Assembly: GCA_002428905.1 (NCBI GenBank)
Contig: DIYD01000148.1
Coordinates: forward strand, 1,870-8,925
Reading direction: 5' to 3'
Length of the DNA: 7,056 nucleotides
Origin: Bacteroidetes bacterium UBA6063
GTDB lineage: Bacteria; Bacteroidota; Bacteroidia; NS11-12g; UBA9320
The notes below the pieces were generated by a model that was given only the letters and a program-made list of their open reading frames with translations, was not told the origin of the DNA and searched no databases. A program made the position numbers and the translations under genes. Every line of letters begins with the position of its first letter. Position 1 is the first letter of the stretch. Below, in pieces: positions 1 to 6,140 of the stretch.

Positions 1-1042
1 TTGACGTTTTGTGGCTAACATATCCGGTAACAGCGGCAAACAAACGATTGTCGAAGGCATAAAGTACCGGGAAGTATAGCGAAAGTCCGGTTTCTACACT
101 GCCGTAGTTGAATTGTCCAGCCAGCGAATGGCCTCCTAAAATCGCTTTGTAAGCAATTCCTTGCATTGGAAACAATATGTTATTTACCCGACTGTAATCG
201 ACTCCATAACGTAGGCTGTACAGTTGTTGTGTTTCGTTCTCACCGGCAAGAAAATCCGGATTCATACGGGTTACAACCGTGTCTACATTGAGATTTTCGG
301 TATTGATTTCGAGCACATGATTTAAATAGAGTTTAGGTCGATACCGCAACCGTGTTTTGATCCATCTGGAGCGAATTAGATTACGATCGAAATCACGGTA
401 AAAGACTTCCCGATCATTTTGTTCTTCCAGTTGAATCTCTCGATTGGTTTTTTGCCGGATGTCAATGTCAAACCCTAATTTCTTCTGTTTGTCTATGTAG
501 GGCGCGATGTATTGAAAGGCAAGGGTGTTGGTATACCCAAAGCCAAAGGTGAACTTGGCCGTGTGGTTGAGCCCCCAAACATTATTCTTGAATAAATACA
601 ACCCAAAATTCGTTCGATACGGTTGTAAATCAAGCGAGTACCATTGGTTCAAATTTCGATCAGCGAATTCAACAAAGGGGAGGGGCCAAAAGTAGTTTTT
701 TTCAATCACCCGTATGTGTATGGTTCCGTGCCACCCCTCGTCGTGATTGCCCTGTGCATCCAATTCTATTGAAATGTCGTTAAAGAGGTCGAGGTTTTTA
801 AGATTTGAGACTGAACGTGGGATTTTATACAGTTCGAATCCGTAATAATCATAGACGCTATCCTGCATAAAAGTAAGCTCTCGCAATATGACGGAGCGTT
901 TGGTCTTGCTGTTACCTTCGATCTGAATACTATCTATGGTTAACGGACTGTAACCAACATTACCAGCCCAACTATGGGGAACGGTAGACAATAGAATAAG
1001 GATTACGATTATTGGGCGTAGCAAGTCTGAAACTTTGCTCAA
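1..1042 (-). CDS. Omp85/BamA-TamA-family outer-membrane protein, one POTRA domain, 3' end missing
   Basis: This frame stays open for 347 codons to the window edge, so the C-terminus is missing. Residues 1-26 form a likely signal peptide: a short basic start, a hydrophobic run IIVILILLS, and a cleavage-like SWA. Residues about 36-113 read as one POTRA domain; they begin TIDSIQIEGNSKTKRSVILR, followed by a LKNLDLFNDI helix and a final strand IRVIEK. The segment FVEFADRNLNQW (123-134) opens the barrel region and resembles the ADRNFN motif of Bacteroidota Omp85-like proteins. NILFPMQGIAYK (288-299) matches a conserved barrel strand-turn. Members of the family insert or translocate outer-membrane proteins or lipids; the substrate here is unknown. 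I chose TTG at 1042 because it overlaps the CBS stop codon (TTGA), suggesting coupled translation, and gives a full signal peptide. TTG at 1024 is possible, and no in-frame ATG occurs before codon 59. With only one POTRA, it is probably not the main BamA. Confidence 0.82.
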   Translation of the reverse strand, partial: MSKVSDLLRPIIVILILLSTVPHSWAGNVGYSPLTIDSIQIEGNSKTKRSVILRELTFMQDSVYDYYGFELYKIPRSVSNLKNLDLFNDISIELDAQGNHDEGWHGTIHIRVIEKNYFWPLPFVEFADRNLNQWYSLDLQPYRTNFGLYLFKNNVWGLNHTAKFTFGFGYTNTLAFQYIAPYIDKQKKLGFDIDIRQKTNREIQLEEQNDREVFYRDFDRNLIRSRWIKTRLRYRPKLYLNHVLEINTENLNVDTVVTRMNPDFLAGENETQQLYSLRYGVDYSRVNNILFPMQGIAYKAILGGHSLAGQFNYGSVETGLSLYFPVLYAFDNRLFAAVTGYVSHKTS

Positions 1043-1695
1043 ATATCGAGATAATTCAGCAACGATTTGTAGCGTTCCTGAACCAGATTACTTGATTTAC
1101 GATGAATTTGATGCAATACTTTGTATCCGTTGCCTTCTAGAATACTGGAAATGTTATCGATGAACTTGATGTTCAGTTTAACCAGAATTTCAATGTCGTT
1201 ATTGCCTTCTGGTTGCCATGTCCATAGTCCTAAAATCTTTCCATCTTCGGCCTCTACAATTCGTCCGATGTGGGAGATAGAGTAATCAAGAATGTTACAC
1301 TTCAAAAGAAGAACAGACCCGTCATTTTGCGCCGTAGTGCTTTGACCCATAGCGTGTACCAGATCATTTACCCAAACCGTTCCGATATGCTCATTTGCCG
1401 TTTCCACCGAAAGAACATCCAACCGGTTGTCTGACAACAACTTGATTGCATGAATAATGGAATGTTCATGATTGACCGCTACCGGTTTGCTTTGTAAATC
1501 CAATTTGGAAATTGGCATTTCAGGATCAAGACCATCCAGTTGACTATATCTGGCGTAGCCTATTAATTGTTTTCCATCGACGATGGGAAGATTTGAAACA
1601 TTAAAATCTTCCATTTGCAATAACGCATACTGAACCGAGTCGCCGGGTTTCAGTACGGGGAGGTCATTGGTAATGAAGTCTTTAATAATCATCAT
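1039..1695 (-). CDS. Two-CBS-domain protein with ACT-like C-terminal region
   Basis: The product has 218 residues. Two CBS repeats are visible. The first covers about residues 5-58 (LPVLKPGDSVQYALLQM, then VSNLPIVDGKQLIGYA). The second covers about 63-118 (AVNHEHSIIHAIKLLSDNRLDVLSV, then IGTVWVNDLV). CBS pairs usually bind adenosine nucleotides and act as energy or ligand sensors. Residues about 127-200 look like an ACT-type fold: ISHIGRIVEAEDGKILG, then IEILVKLNIKFIDNISSIL and YKVLHQIH. Bacteroidota commonly encode this CBS plus ACT-like architecture, often next to NAD kinase; no NAD kinase is in this window. Two adjacent ATG codons (1695, 1692) could start it. It lies 33 bp after the amidotransferase gene, and its stop codon overlaps the TTG start of the Omp85 gene. 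It is soluble, with no signal peptide. The ligand and target are unknown; a regulatory role is inferred from the fold only. Confidence 0.85.
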   Translation of the reverse strand: MMIIKDFITNDLPVLKPGDSVQYALLQMEDFNVSNLPIVDGKQLIGYARYSQLDGLDPEMPISKLDLQSKPVAVNHEHSIIHAIKLLSDNRLDVLSVETANEHIGTVWVNDLVHAMGQSTTAQNDGSVLLLKCNILDYSISHIGRIVEAEDGKILGLWTWQPEGNNDIEILVKLNIKFIDNISSILEGNGYKVLHQIHRKSSNLVQERYKSLLNYLDI

Positions 1696-1728
1696 TGTCG
1701 AAACGAATATATGTGTAAAATGTTTCAG

Positions 1729-2310
1729 TTAGGTGTTAAGTTTTACCATATCCAGATAGTTCTGTATCATTTTAATGCCAAACTGGGTTAAAATGGCTTC
1801 CGGATGATATTGTACTCCCCATACCGGTAAAGTCTTGTGACTTATAGCCATGACACGATGATCGTCGGAATGGGCTACGACTTCGAGTTCGTCATGCTCA
1901 AAATCTGGTAACACCAGGCTGTGGTACCGACACACTTCAAACGCCGGTGGAATGTCCTTAAACATGGGATGGTTTTTTGTGTGAACGATAGATACCTTGC
2001 CATGCATGGGTACGTCCATCTGTTCTAAATCTACACCAAAATGCATACCGATGGCCTGATGCCCAAGGCATACCCCAAGAATCGGTTTGTGGCGCATGTA
2101 ATGATCGATAACTTCCATTAGAATTCCGGATTCTTCTGGATTTTTCGGACCCGGTGACAAGACGATACCATCAAACGCAAGTTCTGACAGTTCTTGCAAC
2201 GAATACTGATCATTTCGGACAACATTTACATTGGCCCCACATTGCTCCAAATAGTCCTTAAGATTGTACGTGAACGAGTCGTAGCTGTCGAATAGCAGGA
2301 TGTTGGGCAT
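1729..2310 (-). CDS. Glutamine amidotransferase, anthranilate/aminodeoxychorismate synthase component II (TrpG/PabA type)
   Basis: This is a class I glutamine amidotransferase of 193 residues, the normal length for stand-alone TrpG or PabA. It hydrolyses glutamine and hands ammonia to a chorismate-using partner, giving anthranilate (tryptophan) or aminodeoxychorismate (folate). The N-terminus reads ILLFDSYDSFTYNL, typical of the family. The oxyanion-hole segment is LSPGP (51-55). The nucleophile elbow is GVCLGHQAIG with Cys81, and the other triad members are His169 and Glu171 in VQYHPEAIL. All catalytic residues are present. The open frame extends 20 codons upstream to 2370, but that would overlap the glycosyltransferase gene and add residues unlike the family, so ATG 2310 is the better start. 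The synthase subunit (TrpE/PabB) is not nearby, so tryptophan and folate roles cannot be told apart here. It sits third in an operon otherwise rich in envelope functions, 23 bp after the glycosyltransferase stop. Confidence 0.9.
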   Translation of the reverse strand: MPNILLFDSYDSFTYNLKDYLEQCGANVNVVRNDQYSLQELSELAFDGIVLSPGPKNPEESGILMEVIDHYMRHKPILGVCLGHQAIGMHFGVDLEQMDVPMHGKVSIVHTKNHPMFKDIPPAFEVCRYHSLVLPDFEHDELEVVAHSDDHRVMAISHKTLPVWGVQYHPEAILTQFGIKMIQNYLDMVKLNT

Positions 2311-2314
2311 TGAA

Positions 2315-2322
2315 CAAATATA
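2315..2322 (-). promoter_or_regulatory. Possible internal -7 box before the amidotransferase gene
   Basis: The minus strand reads TATATTTG (2322-2315), an exact TAnnTTTG match in the 23-bp gap before the amidotransferase ATG at 2310. A transcript from it would start at or very near that ATG and so be leaderless. No clear -33 TTG is found at the right distance, inside the end of the glycosyltransferase gene. It could give this housekeeping gene some expression independent of the operon, or be chance in an A/T-rich gap. Confidence 0.25.
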
Positions 2323-2333
2323 CAAGGTGCTGC

Positions 2334-3608
2334 TTATCCGGCCAGAATGGCTTTTGCATAGTTCTCCCAACTCAAATCTTTAGCAATTTCTGCCACATTT
2401 TCGTTGGGTAAGGGCTTGTCGATGTATTTGGCCATCACTGCAGCCATAGATTTTATGTCGCGATCCTCTGCCAGATATCCGTTAAAGCCGTCTTTAATGG
2501 TTTCAGGGAAGTGGCCAACTTTAGTCGCTAGAATTGGTAGGTTGAAGTTGTAACTCAGCGATTCAATTCCAGAAGGTGTGGCGGTTAAGTAATACAATAC
2601 CACGCAATCACTCACCTGGAAATATTTGTTGACGTCTTCATTGGCAATAAACTCATTGAACACAACACACTTGTCCTCAATATCCAGCTCTTTGATCCGT
2701 TCAAGCGGGCGGTAATTCTGTTCGTCGTCTTGTTTTGAAAGGAAAATCTTTTTTGCTGTACCAAAGAGAAAACGCTTTAGCCTTGTTCGCCATTTCGACG
2801 TGTCGAGTGTGTTCCAAAACGATTCCCCACAAATCAACAAGCTTACATCGTCACGGTCTTTTGCCATTTCAGCGAAGGCTTCAATGGTCTGGTGCAAGCC
2901 CTTATATTTTCGGATAAACCCAAAGAACAGAAAAACATGCTTACGCAATCCGTGCTCTTTTTTGAATGCTTCAGGGTCAAACATTGTATCGGGTTGAAAC
3001 AAGTCGTAAATCGGGTGGTAAAGCTTTACCACTGTGTGATGACCAGCCTTTTCTGTTCGGGTGCCATCGTATACCAAATCGAACTTCTTTTTTGGATAAA
3101 AATCCTGAAGCTCGCGGTATGTTTTCAAACTGTGTACCAGATAGGTATCTGCGTTTCCAATACCAATGCTCAAGAAGAAACGGTCGATGCTGCTCTTTTC
3201 TTTTTGAAGTACAAAGTGTAGGTCGACAATTACCTCGATATTGGTGTTTTTCTTCAGCCAATTGATCATGCGTCCCACGGGTAGCCCCTGTATCGCAATG
3301 GACCATTGAATAATGATCTTATCCGCACCAATTTCTTTGATATATTTGGCAGTCTTGAACCAGCTTCCGGGTCTATTGTAATTGGTCAGATAGGTCACTT
3401 CGATATCGGTGCCTTCCAACAGATCCGCTTTACTGCTTTTGTCTACAAATTCGCGTGGCACGATGGCCGGATATTGCTGTGTCCACGAAACAATATGTAC
3501 TTTGGTTTCTGGCCGCTTGTCGAGTGCTTTTGCCAGGGAGGTGTTGTAGTTTGAGATACCTCCTTTAAACATTGGGCCAGGCCCAAAACAAACAACCGTA
3601 TTAGCCAT
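2334..3608 (-). CDS. GT4-family (GT-B fold) glycosyltransferase
   Basis: The product has 424 residues and no signal peptide. It should be a cytoplasmic or membrane-associated enzyme moving a sugar from a nucleotide donor onto a glycan or lipid acceptor. The N-terminal Rossmann half starts VVCFGPGPMFKGGISNYN, where the GG (16-17) is the usual donor-phosphate loop. The C-terminal half starts FLFFGFIRKYKGL (226-238), the standard GT4 strand and Lys/Arg region. It then has LLICGE (257-262), VVFNEFIANEDVNKYFQVSD (315-334) and SGIESLSYNFNLPILAT (346-362). Glu349 matches the second Glu of the GT4 EX7E motif, but the first position (341) is Leu. A segment at about 263-305 looks longer than usual and contains a basic, hydrophobic stretch around 272-290. 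The gene overlaps the epimerase by 8 bp, so both probably serve one glycan pathway. Donor and acceptor cannot be named from sequence. Confidence 0.9.
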   Translation of the reverse strand: MANTVVCFGPGPMFKGGISNYNTSLAKALDKRPETKVHIVSWTQQYPAIVPREFVDKSSKADLLEGTDIEVTYLTNYNRPGSWFKTAKYIKEIGADKIIIQWSIAIQGLPVGRMINWLKKNTNIEVIVDLHFVLQKEKSSIDRFFLSIGIGNADTYLVHSLKTYRELQDFYPKKKFDLVYDGTRTEKAGHHTVVKLYHPIYDLFQPDTMFDPEAFKKEHGLRKHVFLFFGFIRKYKGLHQTIEAFAEMAKDRDDVSLLICGESFWNTLDTSKWRTRLKRFLFGTAKKIFLSKQDDEQNYRPLERIKELDIEDKCVVFNEFIANEDVNKYFQVSDCVVLYYLTATPSGIESLSYNFNLPILATKVGHFPETIKDGFNGYLAEDRDIKSMAAVMAKYIDKPLPNENVAEIAKDLSWENYAKAILAG

Positions 3609-4659
3609 TGGTTATTCCAGCCTTAGCTCTTTCCAGTGCTTTTTCGTACACTCGGCGCATCCCTTCTTCTGTGCTGATTTTAGCTTCCCAGCCAAGTGTT
3701 TCCTTTACAAAATCCATGTTACAGTAACGACTGTGAACACCAACCGGCTTGTCCAATAAAGGCTTGATCTCAGGATCGTAACCGGCAAACTTGGTGAACA
3801 AACCAATAATTTCACGGAACGAGGTGAGTTTGCCCATTCCAATATTGATGGCGGTTCCATCATGAATCTTATCCATGGCAAGTAAGATGCAATCCATTAC
3901 ATCATCGATATGCACAAAGTCACGCCCTTGATGGCCGCTTCCCCATACTTCAAACGGTTCTTCTTTATAGGCAGCTCTTAACGCAATGGCAGGGATCGGA
4001 TAGCTAAGATCCTGGTCTTCACCATAACCTGAGAACGGACGAATACAGGTAACCTTTACGTCGTAATATTTAGCTGCAATGTGTGCCAAATACTCCCCGG
4101 TTAGTTTACACCAGCCGTAGGTCATATCGGGTTGCCCCATATTATTGAAGTCAATGTCACTTTCACGTAGTGCGATAGCTGCATCTTCGGTTTGTTTGTT
4201 AACAGGATATGCGGCACTACTGCTCGGGTAGAGTACACGGTCTGGTTTATTGGTGCAAACCCAATGGAAGAATTCAGCATCGATACTTAAATCCTGAGCA
4301 ACCATCATTGGGTCGCCGTCAATTTTGGCTCTTCCTCCAACGATGGCAGCGAAATGAAATACGTCGTTAAATCGCTCTATATCAAAACCGAACTGTTTAA
4401 AGTAATTGGTGTCTTTTTGGAACGCCCGGATCACATCACGAACGTCGGCTTTTAAGAAAAGTAAACGTCGATCGTTTCCATACACCTTGCCGATATTGAT
4501 TTCATCCACCAATGGCTCAGAAAACCAGGTTTCTGGTTCTGTTCCGATTGATAAGTCATCTACAAAAACGATGTTGTCGTTTGTTGTATTAAACAATCTT
4601 TTGACCATGTTTCTTCCAACGAAACCACAGCCTCCGGTAATGAAATGTGTTTTTGTCAT
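3601..4659 (-). CDS. NAD-dependent epimerase/dehydratase (extended SDR, sugar nucleotide)
   Basis: This 352-residue protein has the length of extended short-chain dehydrogenases that modify nucleotide sugars. The Rossmann glycine motif is TGGCGFVG (8-15), and FVDDLS (32-37) places acidic residues at the end of strand 2, favouring NAD over NADP. The segment FHFAAIVGG (101-109) fits the conserved strand 4. The active site is SSS (146-148) plus Tyr181 and Lys185 in MTYGWCK. The substrate half has VTCIRPFSGYG (203-213), FEVWGSGHQGRDFVHIDD (236-253) and a C-terminal ETLGWE. These regions resemble GDP-mannose 3,5-epimerase and GDP-fucose synthase relatives more than GalE, but I cannot fix the substrate. 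It is the first gene of the five-gene operon, starts about 38 nt after a predicted transcription start, and overlaps the glycosyltransferase start. A role in supplying a sugar to that enzyme is inferred. Confidence 0.92.
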   Translation of the reverse strand: MTKTHFITGGCGFVGRNMVKRLFNTTNDNIVFVDDLSIGTEPETWFSEPLVDEINIGKVYGNDRRLLFLKADVRDVIRAFQKDTNYFKQFGFDIERFNDVFHFAAIVGGRAKIDGDPMMVAQDLSIDAEFFHWVCTNKPDRVLYPSSSAAYPVNKQTEDAAIALRESDIDFNNMGQPDMTYGWCKLTGEYLAHIAAKYYDVKVTCIRPFSGYGEDQDLSYPIPAIALRAAYKEEPFEVWGSGHQGRDFVHIDDVMDCILLAMDKIHDGTAINIGMGKLTSFREIIGLFTKFAGYDPEIKPLLDKPVGVHSRYCNMDFVKETLGWEAKISTEEGMRRVYEKALERAKAGITNG

Positions 4660-4703
4660 CGTTCAATTTTAGGCGTTAGCCGTCTTTACTTTTTTAAGAT
4701 GCA

Positions 4704-4731
4704 CAAAAGTAAGCAATAGCTGCCTAACCAA
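4704..4731 (-). promoter_or_regulatory. Bacteroidota-type promoter for the epimerase operon
   Basis: Read on the minus strand, TTG at 4731-4729 is followed after 17 nt by TACTTTTG (4711-4704). This matches the Bacteroidota -7 consensus TAnnTTTG at every fixed base, with an acceptable -33 TTG. Transcription would begin near 4697, giving a leader of roughly 38 nt before the epimerase ATG at 4659. No other good box lies upstream of the five-gene operon. The -33 element sits directly beside the GTTAGGC end of the nearby inverted repeat. Confidence 0.6.
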
Positions 4732-4872
4732 GGGGAGCATAACCTCGTATTGTTTCAAGTTACGTTACTCTATCCCTGCTGCAACATTGTTGTGACAAAG
4801 CTTCATTTCGCGGGTAGATTTTAGTGGTGATGGAATACCGTTTATCCTCTGTTGTTATTTAAACGTAGGCAG
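4720..4872 (-). repeat. Wide imperfect inverted repeat after the CPCC gene, attC-like
   Basis: CTGCCTA at 4720-4726 is the exact complement of TAGGCAG at 4866-4872, about 150 bp apart, starting 17 bp after the CPCC stop codon. Read in the gene's direction, the far end is GTTAGGC, a perfect fit to the integron core site GTTRRRY, while the near end GCCTACG fits RYYYAAC at only five of seven positions. Weak internal similarity continues inside both arms (GAGCATAACC against GAGGATAAACGG). The order, the placement just after a gene and the overall shape resemble an attC recombination site, but the size is at the long end and the arms are degenerate. It could be chance. Confidence 0.3.
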
Positions 4873-4889
4873 AAAGTCATCATGAAAAA

Positions 4890-5522
4890 CTATGCGTCGG
4901 ATAAGGATATATTCCATTGCCAATGAGTTCCTTTTTCCACCAGGCAGCCATTGTTATTGATTTCGAAAAACCTTCCTCTTTTGAATTCCCTGGTTGGTGC
5001 TTTCTTTTCCATCAAATCAGTTCGATTGGGGTCATAAAGTCCGTGGATCAAATAATTGTACCTACCCATCGCCAAACTTATTCCGTAATTCGGCCCACCT
5101 AATACCACTTCCGCATTCTTATTATCTTGTCCATCATCTTCCCACCAACATAATTTACATATGTTATAACTCCCACGTTCCTCAATTGTGTTGTAACCAC
5201 AACATGGGCACGACTCAAATTCTAATGGTTCTCCGATTATCCGATCAATATTGAGCGCTTCACATAAATACTCATTCGTCACGTGTCGCAGACTGTGTTT
5301 TAACCAGATCATCAATACGGCATCATATTTTTCTAATTCAGGGTTTAGAATTTCTCTTCCTCCCTTAAACTCGTTTTGAATCTCTTTCGGCAACAAGGCC
5401 CATTCTTCGATATCGGTCCAGTCCTCCAACGTCATTACATCTAGTTGTTCAGCCCTTTCACGCTGTGAAAGCTTAGCAAGGTTAATCCTGGAATACCGTT
5501 CTATTGCATGTATTCTTTTCAT
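4890..5522 (-). CDS. Cysteine-rich CPCC domain protein with N- and C-terminal extensions
   Basis: The product has 210 residues, with no signal peptide or membrane segment. The central part, about residues 103-165, matches the cysteine-rich CPCC domain (Pfam Cys_rich_CPCC). It has CPCCGYNTIEERGSYNIC with Cys105, Cys107, Cys108 and Cys122, then Cys125 in LCWWEDDGQDN, and the conserved GGPN (142-145). Cys105/108 and Cys122/125 form two CxxC pairs that could hold one zinc ion. Typical CPCC proteins are shorter and consist of little else. This one adds about 100 residues before the domain, predicted by eye to be helical and rich in Trp and acidic residues (EDWTDIEEWALLPKEI), and about 40 after it. 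The function of the domain is not known, and I do not infer one. It lies 70 bp after the amidase gene on the same strand and is followed by an inverted repeat. No promoter was recognised. The gene looks like accessory cargo between conserved operons. Confidence 0.8.
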   Translation of the reverse strand: MKRIHAIERYSRINLAKLSQRERAEQLDVMTLEDWTDIEEWALLPKEIQNEFKGGREILNPELEKYDAVLMIWLKHSLRHVTNEYLCEALNIDRIIGEPLEFESCPCCGYNTIEERGSYNICKLCWWEDDGQDNKNAEVVLGGPNYGISLAMGRYNYLIHGLYDPNRTDLMEKKAPTREFKRGRFFEINNNGCLVEKGTHWQWNISLSDA

Positions 5523-5565
5523 GGACTGACAAATCTCGCTAAAATCTTGATTGAGAAATCGAACA

Positions 5566-5592
5566 GCAACGATATGTTGCGGTTATACGCTG
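5566..5592 (-). repeat. Short hairpin and TAAC-bearing box directly after the amidase stop
   Basis: GCAAC (5566-5570) and GTTGC (5576-5580) form a 5-bp stem with a 5-nt loop. On the minus strand the box CAGCGTATAACCGC comes first, starting at the base after the amidase stop codon, and the hairpin follows. No T-run follows, so it is not a good intrinsic terminator. Its position and the TAAC core resemble the near end of an attC-like site, but I find no matching far end before the CPCC gene. Confidence 0.3.
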
Positions 5593-6114
5593 CTATTTTG
5601 ACTTCAGATCGTTCATAAACTGTTCGTATGGAAAGAACTTTCCCGGACATTTGGTTGCTTCACCTTCTAGTTTGCCATGAAATCCAATCGCATCAATGCC
5701 AATGCTGTGTTTTTCCATTAACTCCTTTGTAAGCTTTAGGAGACTCACATACTGTTTCTGAGTCATTGCACTTTTATCCAAATTTCCAATGATACAGATT
5801 CCTATACCTCTAAAGTTCTTATCCCAATTGTTTTTGGATACATGAACTCCCCAGAGATTGAATTTCTTTCGAAGGTCACTCGCTACGGTGCCATCTTCCA
5901 TCCCATTGCCATTACCAACTATATAATGGTACGAAATAGCATGTATCGGTTCTTTTGATTGTCTTTGGTCATGAATACGTTGCAGATGTTCTATGTTGCC
6001 ATAATTACCGGCACTATGATGAATTACAATGTAATTCCATCTTTTTGGCCAATATATGGCAGTTACTACAACAAAAACGAAAGTTGAAATTAGTATGGTC
6101 CTCCTTTTTTTCAT
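5593..6114 (-). CDS. Membrane-anchored N-acetylmuramoyl-L-alanine amidase (Amidase_2/PGRP fold)
   Basis: The product has 173 residues. A basic MKKRR start and a hydrophobic helix at about 7-22 indicate an inner-membrane anchor or uncleaved signal, placing the enzyme outside the cytoplasm. The rest is a compact Amidase_2/PGRP domain related to T7 lysozyme and AmpD, which cut the bond between MurNAc and L-alanine in peptidoglycan. Key residues are visible: a zinc His in YIVIHHSAG (His32), the catalytic-site Tyr in SYHYIVG (Tyr62), and the second zinc His and Cys in GFHGKLEGEATKCPGKFF (His146, Cys156), with Lys155 beside the Cys. The domain also has GVHVSKNNWDKNFRGIGICI, the usual strand near the middle. 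All zinc ligands are present, so it is probably active. No export or phage genes are adjacent. It could serve wall turnover, attack neighbouring cells, or be a prophage or cassette remnant; I cannot choose. No promoter was recognised upstream, and it follows a strong terminator. Confidence 0.9.
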   Translation of the reverse strand: MKKRRTILISTFVFVVVTAIYWPKRWNYIVIHHSAGNYGNIEHLQRIHDQRQSKEPIHAISYHYIVGNGNGMEDGTVASDLRKKFNLWGVHVSKNNWDKNFRGIGICIIGNLDKSAMTQKQYVSLLKLTKELMEKHSIGIDAIGFHGKLEGEATKCPGKFFPYEQFMNDLKSK

Positions 6115-6125
6115 TCGTTACCAAT

Positions 6126-6140
6126 ACTGCTAACGGCAGT
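6126..6140. repeat. Small inverted repeat upstream of the amidase
   Basis: ACTGC (6126-6130) and GCAGT (6136-6140) form a 5-bp stem around TAACG. On the minus strand it contains GCCGTTAGCAG, ending 11 nt before the amidase ATG. A second inverted pair, GTTTACC (6155-6161) with GGTAAAC (6188-6194), lies further upstream. Together they make an A+T-rich, palindrome-laden boundary between the RRM terminator and the amidase gene. Confidence 0.35.

Larger units (their letters stand above)
4660..4889. other. Intergenic region with operon promoter and attC-like inverted repeat
   Basis: This 230-bp gap separates the CPCC gene from the epimerase operon. It contains no convincing gene and no T-tailed hairpin. 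It holds the promoter candidate at 4704-4731, a wide inverted repeat at 4720-4872, an 11-bp palindrome CAACATTGTTG at 4782-4792, and a short GGC-GTTA-GCC hairpin at 4672-4681 in the leader of the epimerase transcript. Confidence 0.6.

Noticed and set aside
2311..2370. Longer start for the amidotransferase at 2370
   Set aside because: It would add 20 residues unlike the family and overlap the end of the glycosyltransferase gene; ATG 2310 begins exactly at the conserved N-terminus.
2977..3306. Minus-strand open frame of 109 codons inside the glycosyltransferase
   Set aside because: It is another frame of a gene with clear GT4 motifs on the same strand, and the product shows no domain.
2735..3554. 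Several plus-strand open frames of 60-109 codons
   Set aside because: They lie entirely opposite the glycosyltransferase gene, overlap one another, match no recognisable family and lack promoters. They are shadows of the real coding strand.
4406..4672. Plus-strand frame of 88 codons opposite the epimerase start
   Set aside because: It is antisense to the conserved Rossmann region and has no family features.
4669..4727. TTAGGC/GCCTAA pair around the operon promoter as an attC site
   Set aside because: The cores are in the wrong order for attC (GTTAG first, CTAAC last), so this pair alone cannot be such a site.
4917..5254. Plus-strand frames opposite the CPCC gene
   Set aside because: The CPCC domain on the minus strand is convincing, while these frames overlap each other and have no recognisable content.
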